From positions 309,011-373,010 of the forward strand of contig UESW01005087.1 in NCBI GenBank assembly GCA_900491605.1: DNA of 64,000 nt. Reading direction: 5' to 3'. A program made the translations under genes and the position numbers. The DNA comes from Calamus simplicifolius (taxonomy: Eukaryota > Streptophyta > Magnoliopsida > Arecales > Arecaceae). This document shows, piece after piece, positions 30,954 to 41,250 of the stretch (position 1 is the first letter of the stretch; each line of letters opens with the position of its first letter). The notes under the pieces were generated by a model. That model saw nothing but the letters and a program-made list of their open reading frames with translations. It was not told where the DNA came from and searched no databases.

Positions 30954-32120
30954 CTTCAGTCCCCCTCAGTAATCAATATTCGATATTGACTCCACCCAAA
31001 ACCTTCCTTCCTCTCAGACCTCAATACTCAGCCTTGGTCTCATCTTTCCAAACCTATTCCCAAGCAGCTCAAAAATGGTCTCCTCCTAGTCCTAGTAATA
31101 CTACAGAACAAACCAGGTCTAGCCCCTCCAAAACACCCATGTTCAATCCATATTACTGTAAGAAGTGCTCCCTTACCGTCAAACTTCTGGAACAAGATTA
31201 AATAAGGGACAATCAAGTCCCAAAACTAACCAGGATCTTCCCTTCGGTTATGGGAAGATTACCCAGTACCACTTGCCCGAAGGACTCTAGAGTTCATTAA
31301 AAACCCAGGAGTATTACAAGTTTATCCTAGTCGATACAGATTCAGCAGAAGTAACCCACACATCAGAACAAAACTCAAAGGCAGTCACCTATTCAAAACT
31401 CAAAATCAAGAAGTTCATAACTAAGGAAGAATGGGGAAATCCATTCCAACCCAGGACCCTCTCTCAAAGATTTCAGCCCTCTTAATACAACTATTTTAAC
31501 TACCAAGAAGCCGATACAAGGCCTTTTACCTCAAGCCCACATATCACAGTTGGTTTCTCAATTTCAGCCCAAATTTTGATAAAAGAATTCCAAGCTGGAC
31601 CCACGATTGGTGGGTTTACTTTGGAATAACAATAGAAATCCTTCCAGAACCAATTTTATCAGCCTAGAATTATTTACATAACCATATGAAGATAGCCTTT
31701 TATGGAAATAAACCCATCATGTTTGCAGCCGAATTCCAAGTCCTGTGGATTTTGGGATGGGATTTTGTTGTTAGTAGATCTCTAGACCAGCAGTATCCAC
31801 TCATATTAGAAAGATGATTCAGAATCAAATGGTGAAAAAACTTCCAACCCGGTGAAAGGTTATCACCAAGTAACATCAACCGATGGCTAATTACTTATGA
31901 TAGACCCAGACAATTCCCAAAGACAGAAAAAACTACCGCTTCTCCTTCTTCGAACAAAACTCCTAGAAAGAAAGACTTAAAGAAAAAATTATTAGAAGAA
32001 TTGTCGCAACTAGGAGACTCTGATGAATAAGAAGACATCAGTTCATCTCAGCCCAAGCCTGCAGGGCAACTATGCTTACAAGATGCCCAAGACCCATATG
32101 AGGACTATGATATAATGTAG
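30908..32120 (+). pseudogene. Component B3 ORF2 protein, function unknown
   Basis: Starts at ATG 30,908, 46 nt before the ORF1 stop and in the -1 frame relative to ORF1. Open to 31,201, then a TAA (GAA in relatives) after 'KCSLTVKLLEQD'. One-base losses at 31,245, 31,510 and 31,570 break the rest. 'WTHDWWVYFGITIEILPEP' and the acidic tail are still clear. Stop at 32,118-32,120. Confidence 0.75.
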
Positions 32121-33056
32121 CATATCATATGGCAGATCAAAGTTCAACAACAGCCTCAGCACTATTCTTATCAGCACTATTATCACATGTCATGCATGTG
32201 ACCCTCTAACACCAACAGAAGAACAGTACTATTGGCACACATGTCACACATGTGACCCCAGCCTCAACAACACTATTGCCGCACATGTCACGCATGTGAC
32301 CCTAACCTTATCAGCACTACTGTCATGAATGTGAACCCCTGGCTACCGCCAAAGCCATCCATGTGACTCTTCTTCCCTACAATGGAGCTTTTTCTAGTCA
32401 TCCATGTGACTCTTCGGCCCTACCATGAAGCTTTTCAAGTCACCCATGTGACTCTTCGGTCCTACCATGGCACGCTCCTTAGACTTATCCTCCAGCTCAA
32501 CAGCTACAACCAACCGGATGTTGACACTTCAGCAATTGCAACAATTAACAATGGCAGCTATATCTCAGCCAACCACAACATTTCACACATATGAAGCTAC
32601 AGCAGTAACAACCAATCAGAACACAACAACTCACATATGAGGGACTTTTCTAGTATTAGAGCACTATTACGGGAAGTAACTCAAGAGCAACCGCACATGT
32701 GCTGCAGTGCTCAAAGGATGGCAAAGCCAGCTATCCTAAATTCAGATGTCCTGCCCCAAACCCAGAACCAATTTTGGATTCCAACTCATTTGAAGTCTAC
32801 ATAAGCAAGCTGTCCCCAAGGACAGACATGATTAAAGACCAGCTGTCCCCATGGAAAGACTTTATCATCGCCAGCCAGCTAGCTGTCCCCAAGGACAGAA
32901 ATAATTGAAGCCAGCTATCTCCAAGGACAGACAAGATTAAAGCCAGCTGTCCCCAAGGACAAATTCTTCTCCAGACTCTCCTTCGGACTCCAAACCATGT
33001 GAAGTCTGCAATAATTTCTCTGGACTTCATCAGCTCTCTAGTCCGCCAGACACTTC
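32121..33056 (+). promoter_or_regulatory. Component B3 intergenic/promoter region
   Basis: Distal TCACATGTGA-type modules (32,175-32,460, one 'CACCCATGTGACTCTTCG' module fewer than in B2) and CTGTCC/GGACAG array (32,810-32,965). No gene. Confidence 0.75.
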
Positions 33057-33063
33057 TATAAAA
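33057..33063 (+). promoter_or_regulatory. TATA box (B3)
   Basis: TATAAAA in CTTCTATAAAACGGATAGCCC, 480 nt before the next primer-binding site. Confidence 0.8.
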
Positions 33064-33714
33064 CGGATAGCCCTCAGCCTGTGAGAGGCATCCACCACCA
33101 GCCAACACCAAAACCCAAGCCTCCATTCATCATCCTAAAGCCTCATCCACTACATAAAGCCTCCACTAACCTCCACTCAAATATCACTAAAGCCCTCCAC
33201 TAAACCATGGCCAACCATTAGCCTCCACACAGTCTCGCCTCCACTAACCTCCACTCAAATATCACTAAAGCCCTCCACTAAACCATGGCCAACCATTAGC
33301 CTCCACACCGTCTTCCACTCATTCTCCACTAAAACTTCCACTAAACCATGACCTCCACCACTCAAACTCCACTCACCCTCCACTAAATCCTCCACCAATG
33401 AATCACCACCCTTGCCTCTCTTCATCCTCCAACACCATGACCCTCACGTAACCATGGAATCTTCTTTCCTTGCCAGACTAGATCCACCCATATCTTTCAG
33501 ACTAGATTAGCCATTCAGATTCTAGGCCTATACAAATGGTATCAGAGCCATGTTTGGATAATTTCTTGCCCCAAGAACAACCTTGTTCATCCAAGTCCGT
33601 TGTCTGAGCCGACTCCGGCTACCTTGTAAAGGCCAACTTGGGCCAACTCTTTGTAAACTTTAGTTGTAAGTTCCTTCAAAAAATCAGTACCAGTTTCTGT
33701 GCATATTTAAAATA
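33064..33714 (+). other. Leader fragment with primer-binding site
   Basis: Leader with two 78-bp repeats and a primer-binding site. It stops at 33,714 in 'TTTAAAATAT', where the sequence jumps to the end of a component A protease. Confidence 0.75.
33537..33549 (+). other. Primer-binding site, tRNA-Met(i)
   Basis: Perfect TGGTATCAGAGCC. Confidence 0.9.
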
Positions 33715-34112
33715 TAATTGCCCAAATTTCAGAAAAATAAGTTAACTTTAGGTTTCTATAAAACTTGGTAAACCCTCTAACACAGAAAAAGGAGCCTACC
33801 TTATCAAATGACTTTTACAAAAGAATTTTGAAAAAAGAATTTCAAAAAATCCAGCATTCAGCACAAAATTCATCTCCACCAGTGTGGAAACTCCAAACTC
33901 CAGCCCACTAGACTCCTTTGAAATAGACCAACCTTTATCTAAAAATATTCTGAGCCCAATACTATTCAGCAACAGCCTCAAGTCCAAGCTTAGCTCCAGT
34001 CCATGCACAGCCCAGAGATTCCAGCCTTACCAGCACTATTTTTATTAGCACTATTATCATATGTCATGCACATTACCCTCCAAACACCAAGAACAATACT
34101 ATTGTCTATAGG
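33715..34112 (+). pseudogene. Component A fragment: protease end and 3' flank
   Basis: Matches A2 24,618-25,010: the last protease residues with the NFRFL-stop end, then the A-specific flank (FYKRILKKEFQKIQHSA and ETPNSSPLDSFEIDQPLS). The join at 33,714 skips from leader to protease, and at 34,112 the sequence inverts. The flank reads through similarly in both copies, with few changes. Confidence 0.7.
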
Positions 34113-34575
34113 CATGGGATCTGAATGGCTAATCTAATCTGAAATATCTGGGTGGATCTAGTCTGGTAAGGAAAGAAGATTCCATGGTTACATGAGGGTC
34201 ATGGTGTTGGAGGATGAAGAGAGGCAAGGGTGGTGATTCATTGGTGGAGGTTTTAATGGAGGGTGAGTGGAGTTTGAGTGGTGGAGGTCATGGCATAGTG
34301 GAAGTTTTAGTGGAAAATGAGTGGAAGACGGTGTGGAGGCTAATGATTGGCCATGGTTTAGTGGAGGGCTTTAGTGATATTTGAGTGGAGGTTAGTGGAG
34401 GCGAGACTGTGTGGAGGCTAATGGTTGGCCATGGTTTAGTGGAGGGCTTTAGTGATATTTGAGTGAAGGTTAGTGGAGGCTTTAGGTAGTGGATGAGGCA
34501 TTAGGATGATGAATGGAGGCTTGGGTTTTGGTGTTGGCTGGTGGCGGATGCCTCTCACAAGCTGAGGGCTATCCG
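34113..34575 (-). other. Leader fragment downstream of B4 promoter
   Basis: CT-rich leader on the minus strand with two 78-bp repeats. It ends at 'GCCTATA', immediately before where the primer-binding site should be. Confidence 0.75.
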
Positions 34576-34582
34576 TTTTATA
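34576..34582 (-). promoter_or_regulatory. TATA box (B4)
   Basis: TATAAAA on the minus strand, followed by CGGATAGCCCTCAGC. Confidence 0.8.
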
Positions 34583-35556
34583 CAAGTGTCTGGCGGACTA
34601 GAGAGCTGATGAAGTCCAGAGAAATTATTGCGGACTTCACATGGTTTGGAGTTCGGAGGGGAGTCTGGAGAAGAATCTGTCCTTGGGGACAGCTGGCTTT
34701 AATCTTGTCTGTCCTTGGAGACAGCTGGCTTCAATTATTTCTGTCCTTGGGGATAGCTAGCTGGCTAGCTTTGATAAAGTCTATCCATGGGGACAGCTGG
34801 TCTTTAATCATGTCTGTCCTTGGGGACAGCTGGCTTCTACGGACTTCAAATGAGTTGGAATCCAAAATTGGTTATGGGTTTGGGGCAGGACATCTGGATT
34901 TAGGACAGCTGGCTTTGCCATCCTTTGAGCACTGCAGCACAAGTGTGGCTGCTCTTGAGTTACTTCCCGTAACAGTGCTCTAATACCAAAAAATTCCCTT
35001 ATATGTGAGTTGTTGTGTTCTGATTTGTTGTTACTGCTGTAGCTTCATATGTGTGAACTGCTGTGGCTGGCTGAGATATAGCTGCCATTGTTAAATGTTG
35101 CAATTGCTAAAGTGTCAACATCCGGTTGGTTGTAGCTCTCGAGCTGGAGGATAAGTCTGAGGACATGCCATGGTAGGGCCGAAGAGTCACATGGGTGATT
35201 TGAAGAAACTTGGAGAGTGAAGAGTCACAAGGGTGGCTTGAAAAAGCTTCATGGTAGGGCCGAAGAGTCACATGGGTGACTTGAAAAAGCTCCATGGTAG
35301 GGTCAAAGAGTCACATGGGTGGCTTTGGTGGTAGCCGGGGGTTCACATTCATGACAATAGTGCTGATGAGGTTAGGGTCACATGCGTGACATGTGCAGCA
35401 ATAGTGCTGCTGAGGCTGGGGTCACATGTGTTACATGTGTGCCAATAGTACTATTCTTCTATTGGTGTTGAAGGGTCACGTGCATGACATGTGATAATAG
35501 TGTTGATAAGAATAGTGCTGAGGCTGTTGTTGGACTTTGATCTGCCATATGATATG
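34583..35556 (-). promoter_or_regulatory. Component B4 intergenic/promoter region
   Basis: Same two arrays on the minus strand: CTGTCC/GGACAG (about 34,675-34,835) and TCACATGTGA modules (35,185-35,490). The plus-strand ORF 34,513-34,983 is antisense to the virus and reflects repeat phase only. Confidence 0.75.
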
Positions 35557-36770
35557 CTACATTATATCATAGACCTCATATGGGTCTTGGGCATCTTGTA
35601 AGCATAGTTGCCCTGCAGGCTTGGGCTAAGATGAACTGATGTCTTCTTCTTCATCAGAGTCTCCTAGTTGCGACAATTCTTCTAATAATTTTTTCTTTAA
35701 GTCTTTCTTGCTAGGAGTTTTGTTCAAAGAAGGAGAAGCGGTAGTTTTTTCTGTCTTTGGGAATTGTCTGGGTCTATCATAAGTAATTAGCCCTCGGTTG
35801 ATGTTACTTGGTGATAACCTTTCACCGGGTTGGAAGTTTTTTCACCATTTGATTCTGAATCATCTTTCTAATATGAGTGGATACTGCTGGTCAAGAGATC
35901 TACTGACAGCAAAATCCCATCCCAAAATCCATGGGACTTGGAATTCGGCTGCAAACATGATGGGTTTATTTCCATAAAAGGTTGTCTTCAGATGGTTATG
36001 GAAATAATTCCAGGCTGATAATATTGGTTCTGGAAGGATTTCTATTGTTATTCCAAAGTAAATCCACCAATCGTGGGTCTAGCTTGGAATTCTTTAATCA
36101 AATTTTGGGCTGAAATTGAGAAACCGACTATGATCTGTGGGCTTGAGGTAAAAGGCCTTGTACCAGGCTTCTTGGTAGTCAAAATAGTTGTATTGAGAGG
36201 GCTGAAATCTTTGAGAGAAGGTCCTAGGTTAGAATGGATTTCCCCATTCTTCCTTAGTTATGAACTTCTTGATTTTGAGTTTTGAATAGGAGACTGCCTC
36301 TGAGTTTTGTTCTGATGTGTGGGTTACTTCTGCTGAATCTGTATCGACTAGGATAAACTCGTAATACTCCTGGGTTTTTAATGGACTCTGGAGTCCTTTG
36401 GGCAAGTGGTACTGGTAATCTTCCCATTAACCAAAGGGAAGATCCTGGTTAGTTTTGGGACTTGATTGTCCCCTATTTCATCTTGTTCCAGAAATTTAAC
36501 TATAAGGGAGCACTTCTTACAGTAATATGGATTGAAAATGGGTGTTCTGGAGGGGCTAGACCTGGTTTGTTCTGTAGTATTGCTAGGACTAGGAGGAGAC
36601 CGTTTCTGAGCTGCTTGGGAATAGGTTTGGAAAGGTGAGACCAAGGCTGAGTATTGAGGTCTGAGAGGAAGGAAGGTTTTGGGTGGAGTCAATACCGAAT
36701 ATTGATTACTGAGGGGGACTGAAGTTACTGATTTTGCATAGGATGCTTTGGTTTTGGGTCGGTATGACAT
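35557..36770 (-). pseudogene. Component B4 ORF2 protein, function unknown
   Basis: ATG at 36,770-36,768, overlapping ORF1's end in the -1 frame. The N-terminal 130 codons are open (to 36,378): Pro/Ser-rich, then 'IFNPYYCKKCSLIVKFLEQD'. A two-base gap near 36,420 ('ITSTTCPKD') breaks the frame. The aromatic core and the acidic tail follow to the stop at 35,557-35,559. One TGG in the WWV block is lost near 36,060. Confidence 0.75.
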
Positions 36771-37340
36771 CGTGTTCCTGTAAGGAATTCATGGGTCAGA
36801 AAATCTGGCAAACTGTTTTCTGTGCCTTTTAGAAATTCTATTTCAAAATCAAATACTGACAGAATAGCTTGCCATCTAGCAAAAATTTGTTTTGAAACAA
36901 GATTTTCAATGTCCTTTTCTAAAACTTCTTTGGCTGGTTTGCAATCAATTCTGAGAAAAAAAAATTTAAAATACAAATCCTCTTGAAATTTTTGAATACA
37001 TAAGACAATTGATAAAACCTCCTTTTTTACCATGCCGTAATTCTTTTGAGCATTAGTCCATATTCCTGAGTGATATCTAACTAATGCCTCTCTGTTTTGT
37101 GTTTTTTGCTTAAGTATTCCTCCAAATCCTCTATCTGAAGCATATGTTTCAACTATAACTACTGCTGTTGGATCTAATAACTCTAGGCAGGGAAGACTTT
37201 TAACTAGAGTTTTTACCTTTTTGACTATTTGAGTATGTTCTTCGGTCCATCCTTTCTTCTTTTTTCTAAGCTTGGAGTATAAGGGTTCTAGAATGATTCT
37301 GATATTTGGGACAAAGTCTTCATATAATTGAGGCATCCTA
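36725..37340 (-). pseudogene. Component B4 RNase H
   Basis: Open for 203 codons. The first catalytic Asp is mutated (VETYASD for VETDASD). 'NYGMVKKEVLSIVLCIQKFQ', 'FLRIDCKPAKEVLEKDIENL' and 'ILSVFDFEIEFLKGTENSLP' are intact. It ends FLTHEFLTGTRC...QNQ and stop, giving the natural C-terminus of ORF1. Confidence 0.85.
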
Positions 37341-38150
37341 AAAATCTTTGTAATTGAGTTTTTTCTTTGATCTCGTCTGGGAATTTATTTGCAAACTCTA
37401 CTAACCTTTCTAAAGGTTTAATGATTCCTTGATAGACATAGTGTCCTAGAAATCTGATCTTGGTTTGGAAAATTTTTATTTTAGGTGCTGAGACCACTAA
37501 TCCATTTTGCTTTGTTAGGTTATGGAAGAGCCTAATGTGCTTAACATGCTGATCTAGGTCATCCGAGAAGATAAGGACATCATCTATATAAACTATTGTA
37601 AATTGAGTAAACTGATTAAAGATTTCATTCATCTTGTTCTGAAATTCACTTGGAGCATTTTTTAATCCAAAGGGCATTACATTCCATTTATAATGTCTGA
37701 AGGGTACTGTAAAGGCTGTTTTGTATCTATCTTCCTCAGTAATCTGAATCTGCCAAAATCCTGACTTCATGTCAAATTTAGAAAATATTTTTGCTTTGTA
37801 TAGTCTGGATAACAAGTCTTTTTTATTAGGTATGGGATACCTAATCCATTCTAAAACCTTATTCAAAGGTTTATAATTTATGACCAGTCTGGGTGTTCCT
37901 CTCTCTAATTCTAAAGCTTTCTGAACATAAAAGGCTGAACATGACCATGGAGGCTTGCTTGGTCTGATAAGTCTTTTGTCTGAGAGATCTATTATCTCCT
38001 TTTTACAATATTCTAATAGTTCTAGGTTTATCTGAATTGGTCTGGCCTTTGTCAGGATATTAGTTTCTTTGAAGTCTTTAATATAGGGTAAACTAACCTG
38101 GTGCTTCTTCCTATTCCAGAAGGCTGTACGGTCTTGACTGTACAATTCTT
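37288..38150 (-). pseudogene. Component B4 reverse transcriptase
   Basis: 285 open codons covering the whole RT: 'AFWNRKKHQVSLPYIKDFKE', 'RLVINYKPLNKVLEWIRYPI', 'FDMKSGFWQIQITEEDRYKT', 'MPFGLKNAPSEFQ', YIDDVLIFSDD, 'RFLGHYVYQGIIKP' and 'LQRFLGCLNYM'. A small deletion at about 37,320 shifts the frame before RNase H. The best preserved polymerase in the window. Confidence 0.92.
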
Positions 38151-38897
38151 TTTCTAATTTTTCTTGGATATCTTTTATTCTAATTTTCCATGATTCTAGC
38201 TGTAGTTGTTCTTCTATTATATTTATCTTTATTTCTTCTTTTAAGTTGGTGTTTTCTATCCTTCAAGGATTGTATCTTTTGGATGTTGGATTCTTCTAGT
38301 TAATTAATCCTTTTGAGTTCGATAGGGCTTACGAACCTGAAGGTGACTGGGCTCCCTAGGACATAGGTGGTTATGCCTTCTTTATTAATTTCCATCTTGT
38401 AGAGGAGCGTTAGAAACGGTGTACCTAGAATGACTGTTTGATATCTTTGACTACGATAAAAGTTGTTTTAAAGCAGATGTTGCCTTGACAGACATGTACC
38501 TCTGGAATCTTGTATTTTACTTGAAGGCTTTTACTGTTGGCTGTATAGAGCTTTTCTATGGTTTCTTCATAGTATTTTCTGAAAATAATCCCTCTTGAAT
38601 GCAGTTCATGTCTGCTCCCGAGTCTACTAAGGCATAGGTTTCTCTAATTTCGTTCTCGATTACCAGATTAATCTTAACATGCCATTTCTGCCTTTGGATT
38701 ATCATAGTTTCTTCTGGATGATCATCTTGTTTATTTTCTACTAGTTCTTTTTCTAGGGATATTTCTTTTTCTTTATCTAATTTTTTTCAGATTTTGTATT
38801 TCTGATTTTACCCTTTTGATTTCTTGTCTTATTTGTTCATTTTCTCTTTTGGGCTTGTAAGCTGGCTTTGCTCTAGGTTTTCTTTCTGGTTTGATTA
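38151..38897 (-). pseudogene. Component B4 aspartic protease and coiled coils
   Basis: Catalytic block ALVDSGADMN is present (about 38,610-38,640). One-base losses (near 38,437, 38,595 and 38,240) shift the frame on both sides. The upstream Lys/Glu coiled coil (38,740-38,850) and downstream linker coiled coil (38,160-38,290) are readable. Confidence 0.78.
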
Positions 38898-39535
38898 TTA
38901 TTGGTTGACATAGAGTTTCTGTTTCGATTGGGTGAATTTTTTTCTAGCATTACTACTAGTCATTTCTTGGTTTGATTGTTTATTTTTTGGTTGGGGATGT
39001 TTCAGGGTCTGATCCTTATGATTTTTCTGTCTTTTCCTAAGAGAAATATGCTCTGAATTAATTTCTTTTTCCGTGTTTTTCTCAATTACTCTTATTGTCT
39101 TGAAACGATGTTGATCTTTAATTTCTTTATCTTTAAGCCAGGCTAAGTATTTATCTTTGATTTCCTTATTTTTGCATGCCCCCTTGAGCCATGCAAAGTA
39201 AGGGATTTTGAATCTTAGTTCGCTTATGCAACTATAATATTCTTCTTTTAGAGTTTCTCTTTCTTCTGCATTTGTAGCTTCCCAAAGCCAATTTCTTTTT
39301 TCTTTGTTTTGTTCTGACAGAAAATCTTTTCTAATCTTTTCTTTGTCTATTTCATATTCTTTTGAGACCATGTGTTTGTTTTTTAATTGATTGAAAAGTT
39401 CATTTTTCACAATTTGTCTTAGCATATTTATGGCTTCTTTTTGGTTTGGGTTTGGGTGTCAGGATTCATAGTTTTCTAACTTTTTAACAAATTAAGTTTC
39501 CGAACCATAGTTAATCTCTTAATTATTTGTTCCAT
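38898..39535 (-). pseudogene. Component B4 ORF1 5' part: N-terminal module and domain X
   Basis: ATG at 39,535-39,533 gives MEQIIKRLTMVRKLNLL, followed by a stop. Domain X is open for 175 codons (39,425-38,898), the longest version here: 'FLSEQNKEKRNWLWEATNAE', 'ERETLKEEYYSCISELRFKI', 'PYFAWLKGACKNKEIKDKYL'. This is the best template for a profile search of domain X. Confidence 0.78.
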
Positions 39536-40046
39536 TGCTTTCTAAGGGTTGATGATGGGTTAACAGCCGGGAACACTGCCGGGAACATTGCTGGTCTTAC
39601 AATCCTCACTGCCAGCCTTACGCTTACCAACGGCCTTACGCTTACCAACGGTCTAACGTTTACCATCATCTCCTAAGAACCTGGTGGATAATTAAGAGGC
39701 TCGCTTAACTAATGTTCTTCTACCTAACATGTTTAAAAGTTAAGAGACTATGTCTCCTAACACCCTTGTCCCTTTACTCAGAGGGTAATACTAAAACTGG
39801 TGCTAACATTTGACTAATAAGCTTCTGTCTTACTGTCCTTCATGTGAAGGAATGGTGTTTATGCAAAAATTAAAAGGTAAACAGCAAAAGGGAAATACTG
39901 CTGCAAAAAGCAACTGCTATGCTTGCAAAAGAAGAAAAGTAACTTAGACTATGAATAAAATCTATTTGCTCTGAAAATAGTAAAAGTCATTTTCTTAGAC
40001 CTTTAGGATCACGTCCGGCCTTGGCTCATTATTCCCTTGGGTCATA

Positions 40047-40064
40047 GATATGTTTGCACATATC
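40047..40064 (-). other. Leader stem-loop (B4)
   Basis: GATATGT-GCAA-ACATATC on the minus strand. Confidence 0.75.
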
Positions 40065-40187
40065 CGCTCAGGAGGCATGATGCTTATGGGTTAAGGAAAA
40101 AAGCTAATGAATATTTAAAAGCACTTTAAAAAGCAAAAGCAAAAGCATACTCTCTCATACTTAAAAAGCAAAAGCAAACTACTCACA

Positions 40188-40197
40188 CTCTTCCCCC
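40188..40197 (-). other. Purine tract (B4)
   Basis: GGGGGAAGAG on the minus strand. Confidence 0.4.
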
Positions 40198-40423
40198 TCG
40201 GAAAAGAAAATTTTTACACATAAATAAAACTGATAAAAGCGACTTAAAATAAAGCTGCTATTTTAAATATGCACAGAAACTGGAACTGGATTTCTGAAGG
40301 AACTTACAACTGAAGTTTACAAAGAGTTGACCCAAGTTGGCCTTTACAAGGTAGCTGGAGTCGGCTCAGACAATGGACTTGGATGAACAAGGTTGTTCTT
40401 GGGGCAAGAAATTAGCCAAACAT

Positions 40424-40436
40424 GGCTCTAATACCA
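40424..40436 (-). other. Primer-binding site, mutated
   Basis: TGGTATTAGAGCC on the minus strand: one C-to-T change. Confidence 0.85.
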
Positions 40437-40553
40437 TTTCTATAGGCCTGGGATCTGAATGGCTAATCTAATCTGAAAGATCTGGGTGGATCTAGTCTGG
40501 TAAGGAAAGAAGATTCCATGGTTACATGAGGGTCATGGTGTTTGAGGATGAAG

Positions 40554-40949
40554 AGCACTATTACGGGAAGTAACTCAAGAGCAGCCGCACATGTGTTGCA
40601 ATGCTCAAAGGATGGCAAAGCCAGCTGTCCTAAATCCAGATGTCCTGCCCCAAACCCAGAACCAATTTTGGATTCCAACTCATTTGAAGTCCGCAGAAGC
40701 CAGCTGTCCCTAAGGAAACAATGATTAAAGACCAGCTGTCCCCACGGACTGACTTTATCAAAGCCAGCCAGCTAGCTGTCCCCAAGGACAGAAATAATTG
40801 AAGCCAGCTGTCTCCAAGGACAGACAAGATTAAAGCCAGCTGTCCCCAAGGACAGATTCTTCTCCAGACTCCCCTCCAGATTCCAAACCATGTGAAGTCC
40901 GCAATAATTTCTCTGGACTTCATCAGCTCTCTAGTCCGCCAGACACTTC
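40554..40949 (+). promoter_or_regulatory. Plus-strand promoter fragment
   Basis: Starts inside the intergenic region ('GCACTATTACGGGAAGTAAC') and holds the CTGTCC/GGACAG array. It faces away from B4 and is joined to it through an inverted junction in the leader. Confidence 0.7.
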
Positions 40950-40956
40950 TATAAAA
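40950..40956 (+). promoter_or_regulatory. TATA box
   Basis: TATAAAA in CTTCTATAAAACGGATAGC. Confidence 0.8.
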
Positions 40957-41250
40957 CGGATAGCTCTCAGCCTGTAAGAGGCATCCGCCACTAGCCAACA
41001 CCAAAACCCAAGCCTCCATTCATCATCCTAATGCCTCATCCACTACCTAAAGCCTCCACTAACCTCCACTCAAATATCACTAAAGCCCTCCACTAAACCA
41101 TGGCCAACCATTAGCCTTCACACCGTCTTCCACTCATTCTCCACTAAAACTTCCACTAAGCCATGACCTCCACCACTCAAACTCCACTCACCCTCCACTA
41201 AAGCCTCCACCAATGAATCATCACCCTTGCCTCTGTCTGGTAAGGAAAGG
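40957..41250 (+). other. Leader fragment
   Basis: Leader with one 78-bp repeat. It ends near 41,236 and is joined through a short 'TCTGGTAAGGAAAGG' segment, which is the leader sequence in opposite orientation, to component A coding sequence. Confidence 0.65.

Larger units (their letters stand above)
27314..33056 (+). mobile_element. Endogenous pararetrovirus copy B3 (component B)
   Basis: Plus-strand component B copy lacking its primer-binding site, but with all coding parts in the same order as B1 and B2, followed by promoter and TATA box at 33,057. Stops at RT position 29,732 (TGG to TAG) and at 30,407. Confidence 0.85.
34113..40553 (-). mobile_element. Endogenous pararetrovirus copy B4 (component B)
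   Basis: A complete minus-strand component B copy. The ~110 bp of leader just upstream of the primer-binding site are present at both ends (34,121-34,230 and 40,445-40,553), so the copy is slightly longer than one genome. Landmark spacing is 6,324 bp. It keeps the longest uninterrupted RT segment in the window (285 codons) and an intact D-S-G protease motif. Confidence 0.87.
39536..40553 (-). other. Component B4 leader
   Basis: Minus-strand leader with 18-nt repeats (39,615-39,655), stem-loop, purine tract and primer-binding site. It ends at 40,553, where the sequence inverts to a plus-strand promoter fragment. Confidence 0.75.
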
